From Paraphaeosphaeria minitans (taxonomy: Eukaryota; Ascomycota; Dothideomycetes; Pleosporales; Didymosphaeriaceae): a DNA stretch of 64,000 bases. How positions within the stretch are numbered: the stretch's first letter is position 1; each line of letters starts with the position of its first letter. Positions 23,285-33,534 of the stretch are shown one piece after another. The notes beneath the pieces were generated by a model, which saw only the letters and a list, made by a program, of their open reading frames with translations, made no database searches and was not told where the DNA came from. The translations under genes and the position numbers were made by a program. The stretch is from the NCBI GenBank assembly GCA_015832175.1, contig WJXW01000011.1, forward strand, positions 744,001 through 808,000. Direction: 5' to 3'.

Positions 23285-26200
23285 TTATTGTGGCGTGCCA
23301 TCCAGCCCCTCCAACCCCTCCATTCCCGTTGGCGCCCCATGCGCATGACTCCCACTCTGCCTGTGCGCTGGGTGTCCATTCAACCCCAGATCCACGGGCG
23401 CCCCCACACCGAATCCCACATTGAACGCATCGGGACTGAACATGCCGCTGTCGTCGCCGATGACCGGGGGCTCGACGTTGAAGGGCAGGAACCATCCCGC
23501 GGTGCCTGGGTCGAAGAAACCGCTGCCCATGCCCTGGTCGAGGCCCCAGAAGGTGGCGTTGTTGGCGTGCGGAGTGAGGTCGGGGAAGGGCGAGAGGTCC
23601 ATTTGCTGGCCTGGGTGGATCATCGATGTGGGCGAGGTGTTGAGCATGGCGAGGTTGTGCTGCGCGTGGGGATAATCTTGCATGTATTGTTGAGCGTTGG
23701 CTTGGGCAAAGTAGCTGGGGTCGAAGGCCTCGATGGCTTCTTGGGGGTTGATGTTGATCTGGCCCATCTGTTGATGTAGTCGGCCCTGACTAATTGACTG
23801 GGTGCGATGCTGTGCCGCAGCGTGGTTGGCTGCGGGTGCATCGGCTCTGGAGACTGACTTGGAGTGTTTCTTTCGGGCCTGCTTGCGTTGGGTTTCTGCT
23901 CGGGTCGGTGGCGACAGTGAGGCGAAGAATTCTTCGACGCTTTGCAGGTCACTCTTCTGGCCAAGTACAGCGTCAGTACCTGGCTCATTGGAATTGGGTT
24001 CGGCAGCATCCTCGTAGTCCGTCTTGGATACACCATGTGGATATCTGTCGAACCAGTCACCGTACTGGAAGATGACGGCCTTGCTCTTATCGCCAGCGGC
24101 ACCAGGGCCTCTGAGCTGTGCGTCTGCGTGTTGCCGGTACAGTTCCTTTAAGTTCTCTGCGATGTAGTGGAACATTCCCCAATACTTCTTCATTTTACTC
24201 AGGTATTTGACGTTATATGCAAGGTACTTCTTCGATTGCGCTTCGAGCTTCGGGTTTTTCGAAAATACCCCGTGAACGTGGACGGTAGAAGAAAAGAAAG
24301 CGGAATAGCCAGCGAATGGTGCAACCACATTGTGGTCCATAGCTTCGTTAATCAAAATCGATATCTGGTTCGCAGCATCCAATGCGGTGCGAGCAGACTC
24401 GGTAAGGAAATCGTGAGGCATTTCTTTCGGTGGTCGACTCCCAGCTTTTGAAGGGAGGGAAAATCGGTGCAAGAAGAGTATGATTTGTTGGTAGAGGATG
24501 TGCAAGTAAAGGTACGAATTTGCTGTTCGTCCTATAGCATGGCTTTTCAGGTTTTCGGGGCTGTAAACCAGCATTTCCGGCAAGGCTTCCTTAAACTCCT
24601 TGGCCTCCTTCTTGATGATGTGGAAGGTGGATTTAGCGGACCACATGGGTTCGGGTTCTCGCTCTTTGCCACCCAGGTTCATGTATTTGACCAGCTTGCC
24701 CCATATGCATACAAGGCGGATTGTATACGCCGTAACGCCCATGTTCTCGCGGGGGTCCGATAGTTGACCGCTGTCTGGCGCAACGGGATTCGGTACGTTT
24801 CCGTCTAGATTCTCTGTCGGGGCTTGTATCTCGTGCACATAGAGATGTTCTTTTACGGGCAGCTGAACCTCAATGTATTGCTCGTGGACAAATAACGGAC
24901 GGTCTGTACCGGACGAGTTGAAGCGATCCATCAGAAAACAGGACCACATTGTCCGCCGTCGAATCTCGCGGTCCGTGAGGCTAAGAGGCTTGCGTTCGGC
25001 CTCCGGAACACTCGGATCGTACTCGCATTCCTTGTGCAGTTGCAGCGCGTAGGCCATTCGCTGAGCCATGCCGCCAAACATCCAACTTCTTCCCCCTTGA
25101 CATGTTCCGAACTCGTGCAGACCGAGCAGTAGGTAGACGATCAGAATGGTGATGTTGGGAGCATCGTACCGCCTGAGTGCTATTTCGCGCGCTTTCTCGC
25201 CCCAGTTGTCGCCGCGGAGGAAGCAGGGCTCCGAGCGCAGCTGCGGGTGTGTCGAGAAGCGCGCGGAGATGGCGCATATGGCCAGAATGAGGACCGGGGG
25301 CACATCGCCTTTTGCGAGCCTCCGCAGAAAGCTGGGCTTGTGCAAGAGCGGGTAGCTCTGGCCGTAGACGTAGTCGAAGTAGACCTCGGCCAGATGCTCC
25401 TGGATCTCCTTGGGCGGCAGGCTCTCGATGCCCTCGGCGAGCAGGCTGGTGTCGTCGGATTCTTTATTCCTCGATGCCGAGCCCGATGCATCAGGGTTGG
25501 CCGACTTTGATTTCGCCCATTCGCCCAAGTGGTTGCCAAAGGCTTCTTCGGCGCCGCGTTTCTTGTGCGCAGTGGGAGTCTTGGGCGGCGCGCCCGGCAG
25601 CGCAGGCTTGACGACGGATCGTCCGATGCCGGCGACCGATGGGAGGCTCTCCTTGGGGATGAGCTTGATGACGCGGTCCTCCATGCGCCGCAGCCGCTTG
25701 TCGAGCATGGCCATGTAGTCGGTCCTGGGTGCCGCCTTGCGCGTGGTGACCTTGTAGACACACGGGATGCGACTCCTCAAGCAATGCTTGCACGCCGGCT
25801 TCTCCCCCGAACAGCGAATCTTCTTGCGCCGACACGCAATGCACGCCAGCGGCAGCCGTTTTCTTTCCTTGCCCGCCTTCGTCTTCATTTCACTCCACGG
25901 CGGCGGGTCCTGGCCATCGCCCTTGTTGATCGCGCCCTCGGCGCCTTCGACCAGCATCCCGTCTTCCAGATTCATCGCCAGCGATGCATCGTCCATGGCA
26001 TCGCCCAGCAGCATGCCCAGCCCAGCCGCGCTTTCCGGGCTCGTGTGGTTGCCATCGCGGCCCAGGTCCATGCTGGGCCGATGCGGGTGCGCGCTGCCGC
26101 CGCTCGCGTTTCCTTCTTCCATGTCCACTATGCTCCCTCGGTGGTTGTGCAGGTTCGTATGCATGTTGGGTTGCGATCGGTCGTAGCCACTCCCGAAGCC

Positions 26201-26359
26201 CTGGTTGGGCCCGAAGGCCATGGGGAAGTCGGAGAAGGACGCCATCGAGGTTCGCAGCTCTGAGACGCCGTACTCGGGCAGTGCCAGCGGGTCGTCGTGT
26301 TCGAATGGCGAGGGTTGCGGCGCAGTCATGGTCGTCGCGGTCGTGCCCGAGTCGCCCAT
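23285..26359 (-). CDS. Zn2Cys6 transcription factor with fungal_trans domain
   Basis: A single uninterrupted frame of 1024 residues from the ATG at 26357-26359. A disordered N-terminus (1-165) leads into a basic ERKRLPLA segment and a binuclear zinc cluster with Cys173, 176, 183, 190, 193 and 200 (C-X2-C-X6-C-X6-C-X2-C-X6-C). A linker with MLDKRLRRMEDRV follows, probably a dimerising helix. The middle region matches the fungal-specific transcription factor domain: HLAEVYFDYVYGQSYPLLHKPSF, GGRSWMFGGMAQRMAYALQLH, and RRRTMWSCFLMDRFNSSGTDRP. The C-terminus is Gln/His/Pro-rich and may activate transcription. It is a DNA-binding nuclear regulator; its targets cannot be read from the sequence. The upstream region is about 2.8 kb and gene-free, which suits a complex promoter. 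Confidence 0.9.
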   Translation of the reverse strand: MGDSGTTATTMTAPQPSPFEHDDPLALPEYGVSELRTSMASFSDFPMAFGPNQGFGSGYDRSQPNMHTNLHNHRGSIVDMEEGNASGGSAHPHRPSMDLGRDGNHTSPESAAGLGMLLGDAMDDASLAMNLEDGMLVEGAEGAINKGDGQDPPPWSEMKTKAGKERKRLPLACIACRRKKIRCSGEKPACKHCLRSRIPCVYKVTTRKAAPRTDYMAMLDKRLRRMEDRVIKLIPKESLPSVAGIGRSVVKPALPGAPPKTPTAHKKRGAEEAFGNHLGEWAKSKSANPDASGSASRNKESDDTSLLAEGIESLPPKEIQEHLAEVYFDYVYGQSYPLLHKPSFLRRLAKGDVPPVLILAICAISARFSTHPQLRSEPCFLRGDNWGEKAREIALRRYDAPNITILIVYLLLGLHEFGTCQGGRSWMFGGMAQRMAYALQLHKECEYDPSVPEAERKPLSLTDREIRRRTMWSCFLMDRFNSSGTDRPLFVHEQYIEVQLPVKEHLYVHEIQAPTENLDGNVPNPVAPDSGQLSDPRENMGVTAYTIRLVCIWGKLVKYMNLGGKEREPEPMWSAKSTFHIIKKEAKEFKEALPEMLVYSPENLKSHAIGRTANSYLYLHILYQQIILFLHRFSLPSKAGSRPPKEMPHDFLTESARTALDAANQISILINEAMDHNVVAPFAGYSAFFSSTVHVHGVFSKNPKLEAQSKKYLAYNVKYLSKMKKYWGMFHYIAENLKELYRQHADAQLRGPGAAGDKSKAVIFQYGDWFDRYPHGVSKTDYEDAAEPNSNEPGTDAVLGQKSDLQSVEEFFASLSPPTRAETQRKQARKKHSKSVSRADAPAANHAAAQHRTQSISQGRLHQQMGQININPQEAIEAFDPSYFAQANAQQYMQDYPHAQHNLAMLNTSPTSMIHPGQQMDLSPFPDLTPHANNATFWGLDQGMGSGFFDPGTAGWFLPFNVEPPVIGDDSGMFSPDAFNVGFGVGAPVDLGLNGHPAHRQSGSHAHGAPTGMEGLEGLDGTPQ

Positions 26360-27819
26360 AGCCTCGACGCGCGCTGCGTCTCTGTGCCGCGGAGCCGTGT
26401 CGCTCCTCTCATCGAAAGACACCACCCCGACGTGACGGCCGTGTTCACTTTTGCAGCCTCAGCAGGCTCACGGGACGGGCTTCTTGTCAGCCTCTTTGCA
26501 GCATGCGGCGGTCGTGCCCTGGTGGCTGCGGCTCGCTTCGTCGGTCGGCACAAGTAGGTAGGTATCGGAGCCTTGGGCACCAGTCCGCACGACGTGTGAA
26601 AAGGGCCGATGACCAGGTAGCTAGCTCGAAAGGGCGTGGAGCGTGTGGAGAAGAGACGCAAAGGGCACGGCTGCCAGCTCCTCTGCCGTACGTAGGATGG
26701 TGGGCGCAGGTGAGACGGATTGCGATGACCAGTACCGATGTAAGCATCAGACGCCACTCTCCGCCGACGGTCGTAGAAACGTACAAGGCACCGCGAGGAG
26801 GCAGGCCTCGTAATCTACTGTTGATGGCCACAGCAGCTGAGCAGCAGGACTCGCGACAGGCACAGGCAAAGGCGCAGGCGGACGACGGGCACCTCTGGTC
26901 CTCTGGCCCAGCCCACTCTGCGGCCGGTGCAGACCCCCCACATGGGGCATGCCGCCATGGACAGGTAAGTAGATAGTAATAATGATAATAGGTAGGTAGA
27001 CTAGCCATGACCCCATGCCGACCGACCGCCACTGCTGTAGGTATTGTCAAGACACGACAAAGCAACCTCTGCTCGACACCCGACATCCGACACCCGACAC
27101 TCCGACCCTCGGACAGTCCGCCAGTCGTTCCAGTGCGTCTCGATCGCTCCAAGTGCTGCTGGCCTGCCTCATGCGTTCATGGGTGGCGGCAAGAGGTTTG
27201 CATGGTCTAAGCTATGTAGCGGGGCAGAGACGCCTTTGCGGGGCTCCGCTGCTTCCTTGGTAGACTGCTTCGCCTACCGTAGTCCTCGTGCATATGAACT
27301 TCATCAACACCAATCTCTAGCTATCTATCCCACCAACGCGCCCGGGACGTGCCATGTCGATGGCCATCCTCCGCCGCTGGTTCCATGAGGGACAGTGGAC
27401 TACCCCCTTGAGATTGCCTCGTCGGAGTGTCTTCCTCTCTCATTTGCTTCGGAGAACAGTTCCATTCGACACGAGACGGGCGGTTTACCCAGACCATCAC
27501 CAACGCCCACGAAACCCGTCCGATTGCGGGCCGACTCCACACGTGCGCGTTGCTGAGGATTGCAGCGTAGTGCAGTGCGAGGCCATCTATCCAGGGTACA
27601 TACAACCGCCGGGCTTCCTCGACCGCTGGGCTGCCTAATGAAGCGACCCAACTTCCCTCCCTCACGCCCACCCACCCACGCCAGGCTTTCGCCCCTTCGT
27701 CCGCAGCGGCTGGACGCAGACCTGCCCGGCGCCTGCATAAACGCCCGAATTTATACCCAAGTATGTGCCATGCGGAACGAGACGGGGACGGGTGGAGAGC
27801 GCTAGTGCGGATCTTGGTA

Positions 27820-27921
27820 GAACAGCCCTGGACAGATCAGGTGCATGCCAGGTCTAGGTAGGTGCGTGTTGAACAGCCCTGGACACATCAGGTGCATGCC
27901 AGGTCTAGGTAGGTGCGTGTT
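27820..27921. repeat. 51-bp tandem duplication (two copies)
   Basis: Copies at 27820-27870 and 27871-27921 differ at one base. Each starts with GAACAGCCCTGGACA and contains CAGGTCTAGGTAGGTGCG. Confidence 0.9.
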
Positions 27922-28834
27922 GAACGGTGCGTTGTTTTGCTCCCAAAGCCATGCACGGGCAGTCTTCGCCTGCCCGTCTCCTCAGTTGTGCTTCTCAGTC
28001 GTGCTCCTCACTAGGTATTTTGCTCGACAGAACGCAACAGGAAAGAGAGACGACTTCCTTTTGCATAGCAGCCCTCGCACATCTCGGTCCCAGTTCCGTC
28101 GTAATCGAGTTTTGATTGCTGCTGTAGCACAAGAGGCCTCTACCCGTGAAAACCAACGGCTCATTTCGGCGACACCACTTACTTACGTCGTAATACAAGG
28201 CTTGTATACACCCACCCGTCCCTGCATTCCCCGCACTTCGGCCTCGTGGCACCGAAGGCGTTCCCCAACGCTTCTCGAACGGGATGGCTCTTCCACGTGG
28301 GGGAAATTGAGGCTGGGAGCGTCGAGCACGACCTGGTTGGAGCTAAACGCAGATGCACCAACATGCGCAAGTCGCACTTTACAAGAAAGCTACCTAGATA
28401 CCGCGTACGGCGCAACCATCGTCCTTGGAAAGAAATATGGTCGCGGTAAGCCTACCTACCTAGCTAGAGCTTTTCGTTCCCTCGTCCCCTCGAAGGCTCC
28501 GGGACAAGCGCTAGGTACGGTAGGTAGTCACGTGCACCCTACGCTCGCGACGCGTGAACAAATCCACAACATCCGCCCTTGCCTCCCGCCGACAAAATGA
28601 TGCTGTTCCCCGTAGTCTACCGAAACTTCCGCCCCGGCAAACTGCTAACGGTGCTCTCTCGTTGTCAGCGCTCGTGTCTCGTGCCTACATGTACGTCTCG
28701 ACCCGCTTCCACGCCCACATACGACCACAGGATCCTGAAAGCAAGGCTTCCCGTCCGCTCAGCCACATTTAAGCAGGATACCGGCGCATCAGTACTCGAG
28801 TTCGTGAGAATCGTGGAATCCCCGCTGTTGTATG

Positions 28835-28869
28835 TTTTTTTTTTTTTTTTTTTTTTCTTTTTTTTTTTT
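28835..28869. repeat. Poly-T tract
   Basis: A run of 22 T, one C, then 12 T. The exact length may be affected by sequencing error. Confidence 0.9.
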
Positions 28870-28906
28870 CTGCACGGATCTGATGTGGGTCAAAATCAGA
28901 TCATGC

Positions 28907-28952
28907 ACCTACCTACCTACCTACCTACCTACCTACCTGCCTACCTACCTAC
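28907..28952. repeat. ACCT tetranucleotide microsatellite
   Basis: About 11 ACCT units with one internal substitution. It is the longest pure example of the TAGG/CCTA motif that recurs in this window. Confidence 0.95.
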
Positions 28953-29158
28953 GACTTGTGGAGGCGTGGCTTCAAAACGCATCTTCCAGGCGCAATCGAC
29001 AAATCACGTCACGATTCATGTACGAACCCAGCATCACGGCACCAGATACGCGTTGGGCGTCAACATGTAAATTCTCGCAGGGTATAACAAACAATACGAC
29101 AGCAGTGGCATCGAGTCGTAACCATCTCCCCACCCCGCCACATCTCACGACACCCACT

Positions 29159-30130
29159 CTACCGCACAGCGAACCCCTTCTTATACGTCTGGCTCTCCTC
29201 ATCCCACCCGCTCTCCCCACCTCTGTGACGTCTAGGCCTCCCCTCCTCCGCATACGCCCCATCGCCATGCTCGCTATGATGTCTGTGCTTGTGTTTCCTC
29301 CCGTGCCTGCGTGCAGAGTCCGTGTCGCTCTCCGCCTCCCACTCCCTGTCCTCGTCCCGCTTGCTCGCCCTCTTCCGCCCCCCGTATCCGCCTAGGAGTA
29401 GCCCACCTACGGTGCCTAGACCGGGGAAGATGGCATCTCCGATGACGCCGCCCGCGCTAGCACCCAGAAACGTATCGCGGTTCCTGCGGGATTTGGCGTG
29501 TGCGTTTCGCAACTCGGAGCGCGGGTCGGAGTCGTACCCGCGGTCTCGGCTGTCGTGATCTGATGACCGGCGGTGATGATGATGGTGGTGGTGGTGGTGA
29601 TGTTTCTTGTGGCGGTGTCGGGAAGCGGAGGAGTCGGAGGCGTAGGAGCCGGAGTCGGTCGAGTACTCGTCGTGGTCTGCGAAATGGACGCGTGCGGGCT
29701 GGGAATGGCTGCGGTGGTGCTGTAGGGGGACGCCGAGGTGGGCGTTTTGCGGTTGCGGTTGAGGGTAGCCGTGCGGTTGAGAGTAGCCTTGCGGTCGAGG
29801 GTAGCCTTGCGGTCGAGGTTGCGACGTAGGGCGTGGCGAGTATGAGGCTGGCGGTGGAGGGCAGGGTTGCTGGTAGCCTTGTGGGTGATGTTGGTATTGA
29901 TGAGGTTGGTAGGTCTGCTGTGGTCGCGGTTGCAGGTGTTGTGGCGATTGATGGTGGGCGGGATATGGCGAGTAAGTTGGAGGTTTTTCGTTGTAAGGCT
30001 GTATTTGGATTGCGGGCTGCGAGTGCTGGTATGGCATTTGCTGTTGTCCAGGCAGTTCATGCGCTGGTGGTCTGAATTGGCCGAGCTGCTGCGAGGGTGC
30101 AGTGCCCATGTAGTATTCTGTTGCTGCCAT
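29159..30130 (-). CDS. Pro/Gln-rich protein with glycine-zipper segment and His tract
   Basis: An intronless frame of 323 residues from the ATG at 30128-30130. The N-terminal 160 residues are Pro/Gln/Tyr-rich with repeated QGYPRPQGY-type units. These are followed by a Ser/Asp stretch, an uninterrupted run of ten His, and a basic segment. Near residue 240 lies a glycine-zipper-like hydrophobic segment (LGASAGGVIGDAIFPGLG and TVGGLLLGGYGGRKR), resembling the glycine-zipper 2TM pattern that can insert in or associate with membranes. The C-terminus is charged and Arg/His-rich. Similar proteins occur widely in Pezizomycotina without assigned function. A membrane-associated or condensate-forming role is only inference. 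Confidence 0.7.
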   Translation of the reverse strand: MAATEYYMGTAPSQQLGQFRPPAHELPGQQQMPYQHSQPAIQIQPYNEKPPTYSPYPAHHQSPQHLQPRPQQTYQPHQYQHHPQGYQQPCPPPPASYSPRPTSQPRPQGYPRPQGYSQPHGYPQPQPQNAHLGVPLQHHRSHSQPARVHFADHDEYSTDSGSYASDSSASRHRHKKHHHHHHHHHHRRSSDHDSRDRGYDSDPRSELRNAHAKSRRNRDTFLGASAGGVIGDAIFPGLGTVGGLLLGGYGGRKRASKRDEDREWEAESDTDSARRHGRKHKHRHHSEHGDGAYAEEGRPRRHRGGESGWDEESQTYKKGFAVR

Positions 30131-30759
30131 CCCGTTCAAGTTCTCCAGCCGAGATTCCGTTCCGTGTATGAGGGAATATGTAGGGCAAGTAGAGGATATT
30201 ATATGTTGAAAGGATGTCGTCGGCGAAATAAGGCAAGGCAGACTCGCCGCCTTATCAACCACGTCGAGGTTCAGTCATCCGCACTTTCGGAGGGTAGTTA
30301 CTTCCCTCAATACGTCATCAGGTCGTGTGTGAGATCTTGTGAGCACTGTTTGTACCGCATCGGGCCGCCCGGTGAGTCTTGGCTGGGGATCGATTCATGC
30401 CGGTTGCCGAAGTCCCATGCACAGTGCAAGCTCAACTACAGATACGTGCAGCCCTGACGAACCATACACCGCGAATCCTGCAGGCGCATTCCAGCACTGC
30501 GAGTCGAAGCAAGGAGAGGGTGCTTGAGCTATGATGTAAGAGGGTAGTAATAATAAGACGCGGATATGTGCATCTGGGTATCTGATCGAAGAAGAGCAAA
30601 CGAGACGTTAGAACGGTGAACCTCGAGGCGTCGTTCCTTCCTTCCGAGGCGAACTGTACCAAGACCTTGGTAGAATAGCCCGGACCAATGAAAGATGCCA
30701 GGCAGACATGCGCTAGTCTGCGGCGAAAAGTGGCGAAGACTTTCTACTGTGGCGCTAGA
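30131..30759. other. Intergenic, nothing recognised
   Basis: Separates two minus-strand genes. No repeat or frame of note. Confidence 0.5.
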
Positions 30760-32292
30760 CTACCTCGGAGCTTGAGCCTGACGAGGCTGAGCTTCCGCGT
30801 CTGCCGGCACGGGTTGATAACCGCCTTCTGGCATGGGCACGCCTTCGACCTTCTTGACAGCTTTGCCTTCCATGTGCATCATGATGCCTCCTACGCCCGC
30901 GACAATGCAGCCCAGCGCGACGAAGAGACCCGTTGCCCACGATGGGCGGGTGTGCCGGTTGTAGTGGTACATGTAAAAACACAGCACAACCTGAAAGAAC
31001 GTGTTCAACACGTTCATCCATACCACAAAATCCATCTTCCAGCCCTTGGTAGGCGGCGCGCGGAAACCGGTGGGCGGTGGATCGGGAATCTTTGCGACGG
31101 GAATAGGCACGGCGGGGTCTTCCGGATTCACAGTCGTAGCGTCTGCGTGGTCCGGCAGATTCTCTGAGCCAGGCAGGCGAAACCACCCTCGATGTATCCC
31201 CGCCAGTCTCCTCATGCCCACCTGTTTGCGCGTCGCACCGCCGAGCCGCCAGTATCCCAACCAAAACAAGTCGCGGAACCTCCACGGTGCAAGCCCGAAG
31301 CCAGTGACGCAGAACAGTGCGTTGAGGATCTGCGAGTCGATCTCGACCCATATTCGCCGCGGAGATTCGATGTCGTCGCACGTAGGGGTGCACATGGCGG
31401 GTGCAGCGTTGCAGAGGAGCAGGAAGAGCATGCCGCCCCAGGCCACCACATTCAAACCATACAGTGTGATCAGGAAGCCTGGAATCGTGAGAAACCACTT
31501 CCAGAAGGCTTTGAGCCCGATCACCGTCGAGGTGGTCCATGGAAGCTTGGGTGGGTCTTGGTAGCCGTTGGCGTACTGTCGCAACGTTAGTCCTGAGCTA
31601 CTGACGCTCCAAACTTGACGTACCTCGTGCGGCGCTTCCTTGTGCTTGTCTTTTCTACGCCATCTGCCTTGCTCTCGGATCTCCGGTCCACCCTTACGGT
31701 CTTCCTTCGCAGCATCGTAGCTTGGTGCCTGCGAAATGTTCTCACTGGGGCCCTTCTCTCGAGGTTGATATGCATTCATTTCTTCCTCTGTCATCGCAGG
31801 AAATGGTTCAACGCCCGACTGTCCGCCTTGCAACTTGAGCTTCTCAGGCGAACTTGTCCTCGCCGTGCTCATCGGCGGTCGTGCTGCGCCCTCGACCTCG
31901 ACCAGGTCCTGCAGGTTGCTGCCCGTCCTTGGTAATGCGCGAGTATTGCCCTCGCCCCGGCTTCCCTTCCGCCCAGCTTTCATCCGTTGTGGCCTGTCCT
32001 TCCACCCCGACTCGCCGAAGGAACCGCCTCTGATGTCTGACAGCGTGGGCGCTTTCGCCGTGACGCTCCCTGTGGCTGCCCACATGCCCGGCGGAGGTGA
32101 TGCTTCCATGGCCTTGATGCCTGCGGTACGAATACGGCTCGTAACAGAACCGGTAGAGGCATTGGTCGAAGTGCGCGTCTGCTTCGCGATAGGTGTTGGT
32201 GGTGTGGCGTCCGTCGGGGAAGGCGTGGTCTGCATGGCATCCGGGCGGGGAAACGGGACTGGCGTTGGTACATCGCGATCAGAGGAATCCAT
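30760..32292 (-). CDS. DUF2985 multi-pass membrane protein
   Basis: ATG at 32290-32292, TAG at 30760-30762. A canonical 48-nt intron (31623-31576; GTACGT donor, CTAAC branch, ACAG acceptor) interrupts the frame. It is a multiple of three without stops, so the unspliced frame also reads through. Spliced length is 494 residues. Removing it joins HKEAPHE to YANGYQDPPKLPW, the usual entry to the DUF2985 domain. The first ~210 residues are disordered. Membrane segments follow (FLITLYGLNVVAWGGMLFLL, WMNVLNTFFQVVLCFYMY, WATGLFVALGCIVAGVGGI), with CDDIESPRRIWVEIDSQILN and PWRFRDLFWL between them. The family is fungal; its function is not established. Confidence 0.85.
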   Translation of the reverse strand: MDSSDRDVPTPVPFPRPDAMQTTPSPTDATPPTPIAKQTRTSTNASTGSVTSRIRTAGIKAMEASPPPGMWAATGSVTAKAPTLSDIRGGSFGESGWKDRPQRMKAGRKGSRGEGNTRALPRTGSNLQDLVEVEGAARPPMSTARTSSPEKLKLQGGQSGVEPFPAMTEEEMNAYQPREKGPSENISQAPSYDAAKEDRKGGPEIREQGRWRRKDKHKEAPHEVRQVWSVSSSGLTLRQYANGYQDPPKLPWTTSTVIGLKAFWKWFLTIPGFLITLYGLNVVAWGGMLFLLLCNAAPAMCTPTCDDIESPRRIWVEIDSQILNALFCVTGFGLAPWRFRDLFWLGYWRLGGATRKQVGMRRLAGIHRGWFRLPGSENLPDHADATTVNPEDPAVPIPVAKIPDPPPTGFRAPPTKGWKMDFVVWMNVLNTFFQVVLCFYMYHYNRHTRPSWATGLFVALGCIVAGVGGIMMHMEGKAVKKVEGVPMPEGGYQPVPADAEAQPRQAQAPR

Positions 32293-32815
32293 GGCTGTGA
32301 ATGTGCAAACAAGAAAGAGCGGCCATGAAGCGCACCTACGCTGAGGTATAGGTTTTTGCTAAGGCGGGTAGTCTATCGTCGTAGACAGCCATACGTGATA
32401 CGAGGATACGCGGCTAGCTTCGCGCTCAGCCCTGTCCGTTCGCAAGCCTAGACGCTCCAGGCTGTAGCCCCCGGGCTCTGAGATTGGACGCAGGCTTTGC
32501 TAACACGTCTAGGATGGCACTACAAAATCAAACTTGGTTAATACAAGTCGCAAACAGTAAAGCCTTCAGAAAGACGTGGCGCCTGCTGGGGTACAGCCGT
32601 TAGGCTACCGGGAGATTTACGGAGGCCGTGGGGCACGGCACAGGCTGCCCATATGCATCTTCAGGGTGCACAGTAGATATCCTGTCTTTATTTCTTTCAT
32701 GTACATTATCCAATTATCGGTTTTGTCATGTTTCGAATACATCACCGAGTTCCCTACCGGTTCCAACGCCTTTGATGATGCGAAATTGATTGTGAGAGTT
32801 GTGCCTTCTGGCACT
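32293..32815. other. Intergenic, nothing recognised
   Basis: Upstream region of the DUF2985 gene and the 3' flank of the GPI-type protein gene. Confidence 0.5.
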
Positions 32816-33534
32816 TCAAAGCAGGGTCCCGGCAAATCCCAGCGTCGCAGAAAGACCTGACAGTGCTGCCACCCAGACAAAGTTCCCGTCGTGCTTGAAA
32901 ACCGATGCAGCAGCGCCGGGCGTCTCCGAGGACGTCGATTCAGGAACAGAGCCAGACGCAGAGCTGGTCGCGATTACGCTTCCGGTCCTGGAGGAGCCTC
33001 GAGGTGCAGAGGAAGAGCTCTCCTCGGACGGCGCACTTGTAGAAACGTTGCTTGTCGGCTCAGGCGTCTCTCCCTGTGGGATGGACATTTGTCCCGTTGC
33101 CGATGCGCAAGGTGTGTTTGTGTAGACGCCGTTGCAGAAGGTGAGTTGAGGGATCGTTTCAGTCGTGCGCAGAGGGTTCGTCAAAGGGCCTATTGCATGT
33201 TAGAAGCGATATAAGGGGATGCCTGACGCGAATGCACACATTGCGTGCAAGGCTCGATGACGCAGACCTCCAGGCATGCCGAGGTGGACTCACCATCAGT
33301 CGCGAGACTGCTCGGCACCGATGTCTGGATGGTCACGAAGCCATCCGCGCTGCTCGCGTCGGTGGCCACTACGCTGCTCAGCGCACTCTCCAAGGCGCCC
33401 GTGGCCTCGCTGAGGACCGTACTCTCCAAGGTACCCGTGGCCTCGTTGAGCACCGCGCTGCTCACAGGTGTAGTGTCCTGCGCCGTCGCCGCGGCAAGCA
33501 GAAGGTAGGCGCAAGCGAGAGGTCGGAAGAACAT
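32816..33534 (-). CDS. Small Ser/Thr-rich secreted protein, probably GPI-anchored
   Basis: Two exons: 33534-33294 and 33189-32816. They join in phase to 204 residues. A signal peptide (LACAYLLLAAATAQ) is followed by an Ala/Thr/Ser-rich part with a repeated EATGTLES/EATGALES unit. A short Cys-containing part follows (LTFCNGVYTNTPCAS), then a Ser-rich stalk (residues 130-175) and a C-terminal hydrophobic tail (WVAALSGLSATLGFAG) with no charged end, as in GPI-anchor signals. A cell-wall or surface location is inferred. The 104-nt intron starts with GTGAGT and ends with ATAG. Unspliced, the frame reads through a Cys-rich stretch (ACLEVCVIEPCTQC) to a stop, so a shorter secreted isoform is possible. 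Confidence 0.7.

Larger units (their letters stand above)
26360..29158. other. Long intergenic region rich in repeats
   Basis: No gene is recognised in 2.8 kb. It holds a 51-bp tandem duplication, poly-T runs, an ACCT microsatellite and several TAGGTAGG motifs (26554-26563, 26989-26998, 28448-28460, 28517-28524). Confidence 0.5.

Noticed and set aside
25529..26263. Long plus-strand frame opposite the large Zn2Cys6 gene
   Set aside because: A shadow of the minus-strand coding sequence, which carries the full zinc cluster.
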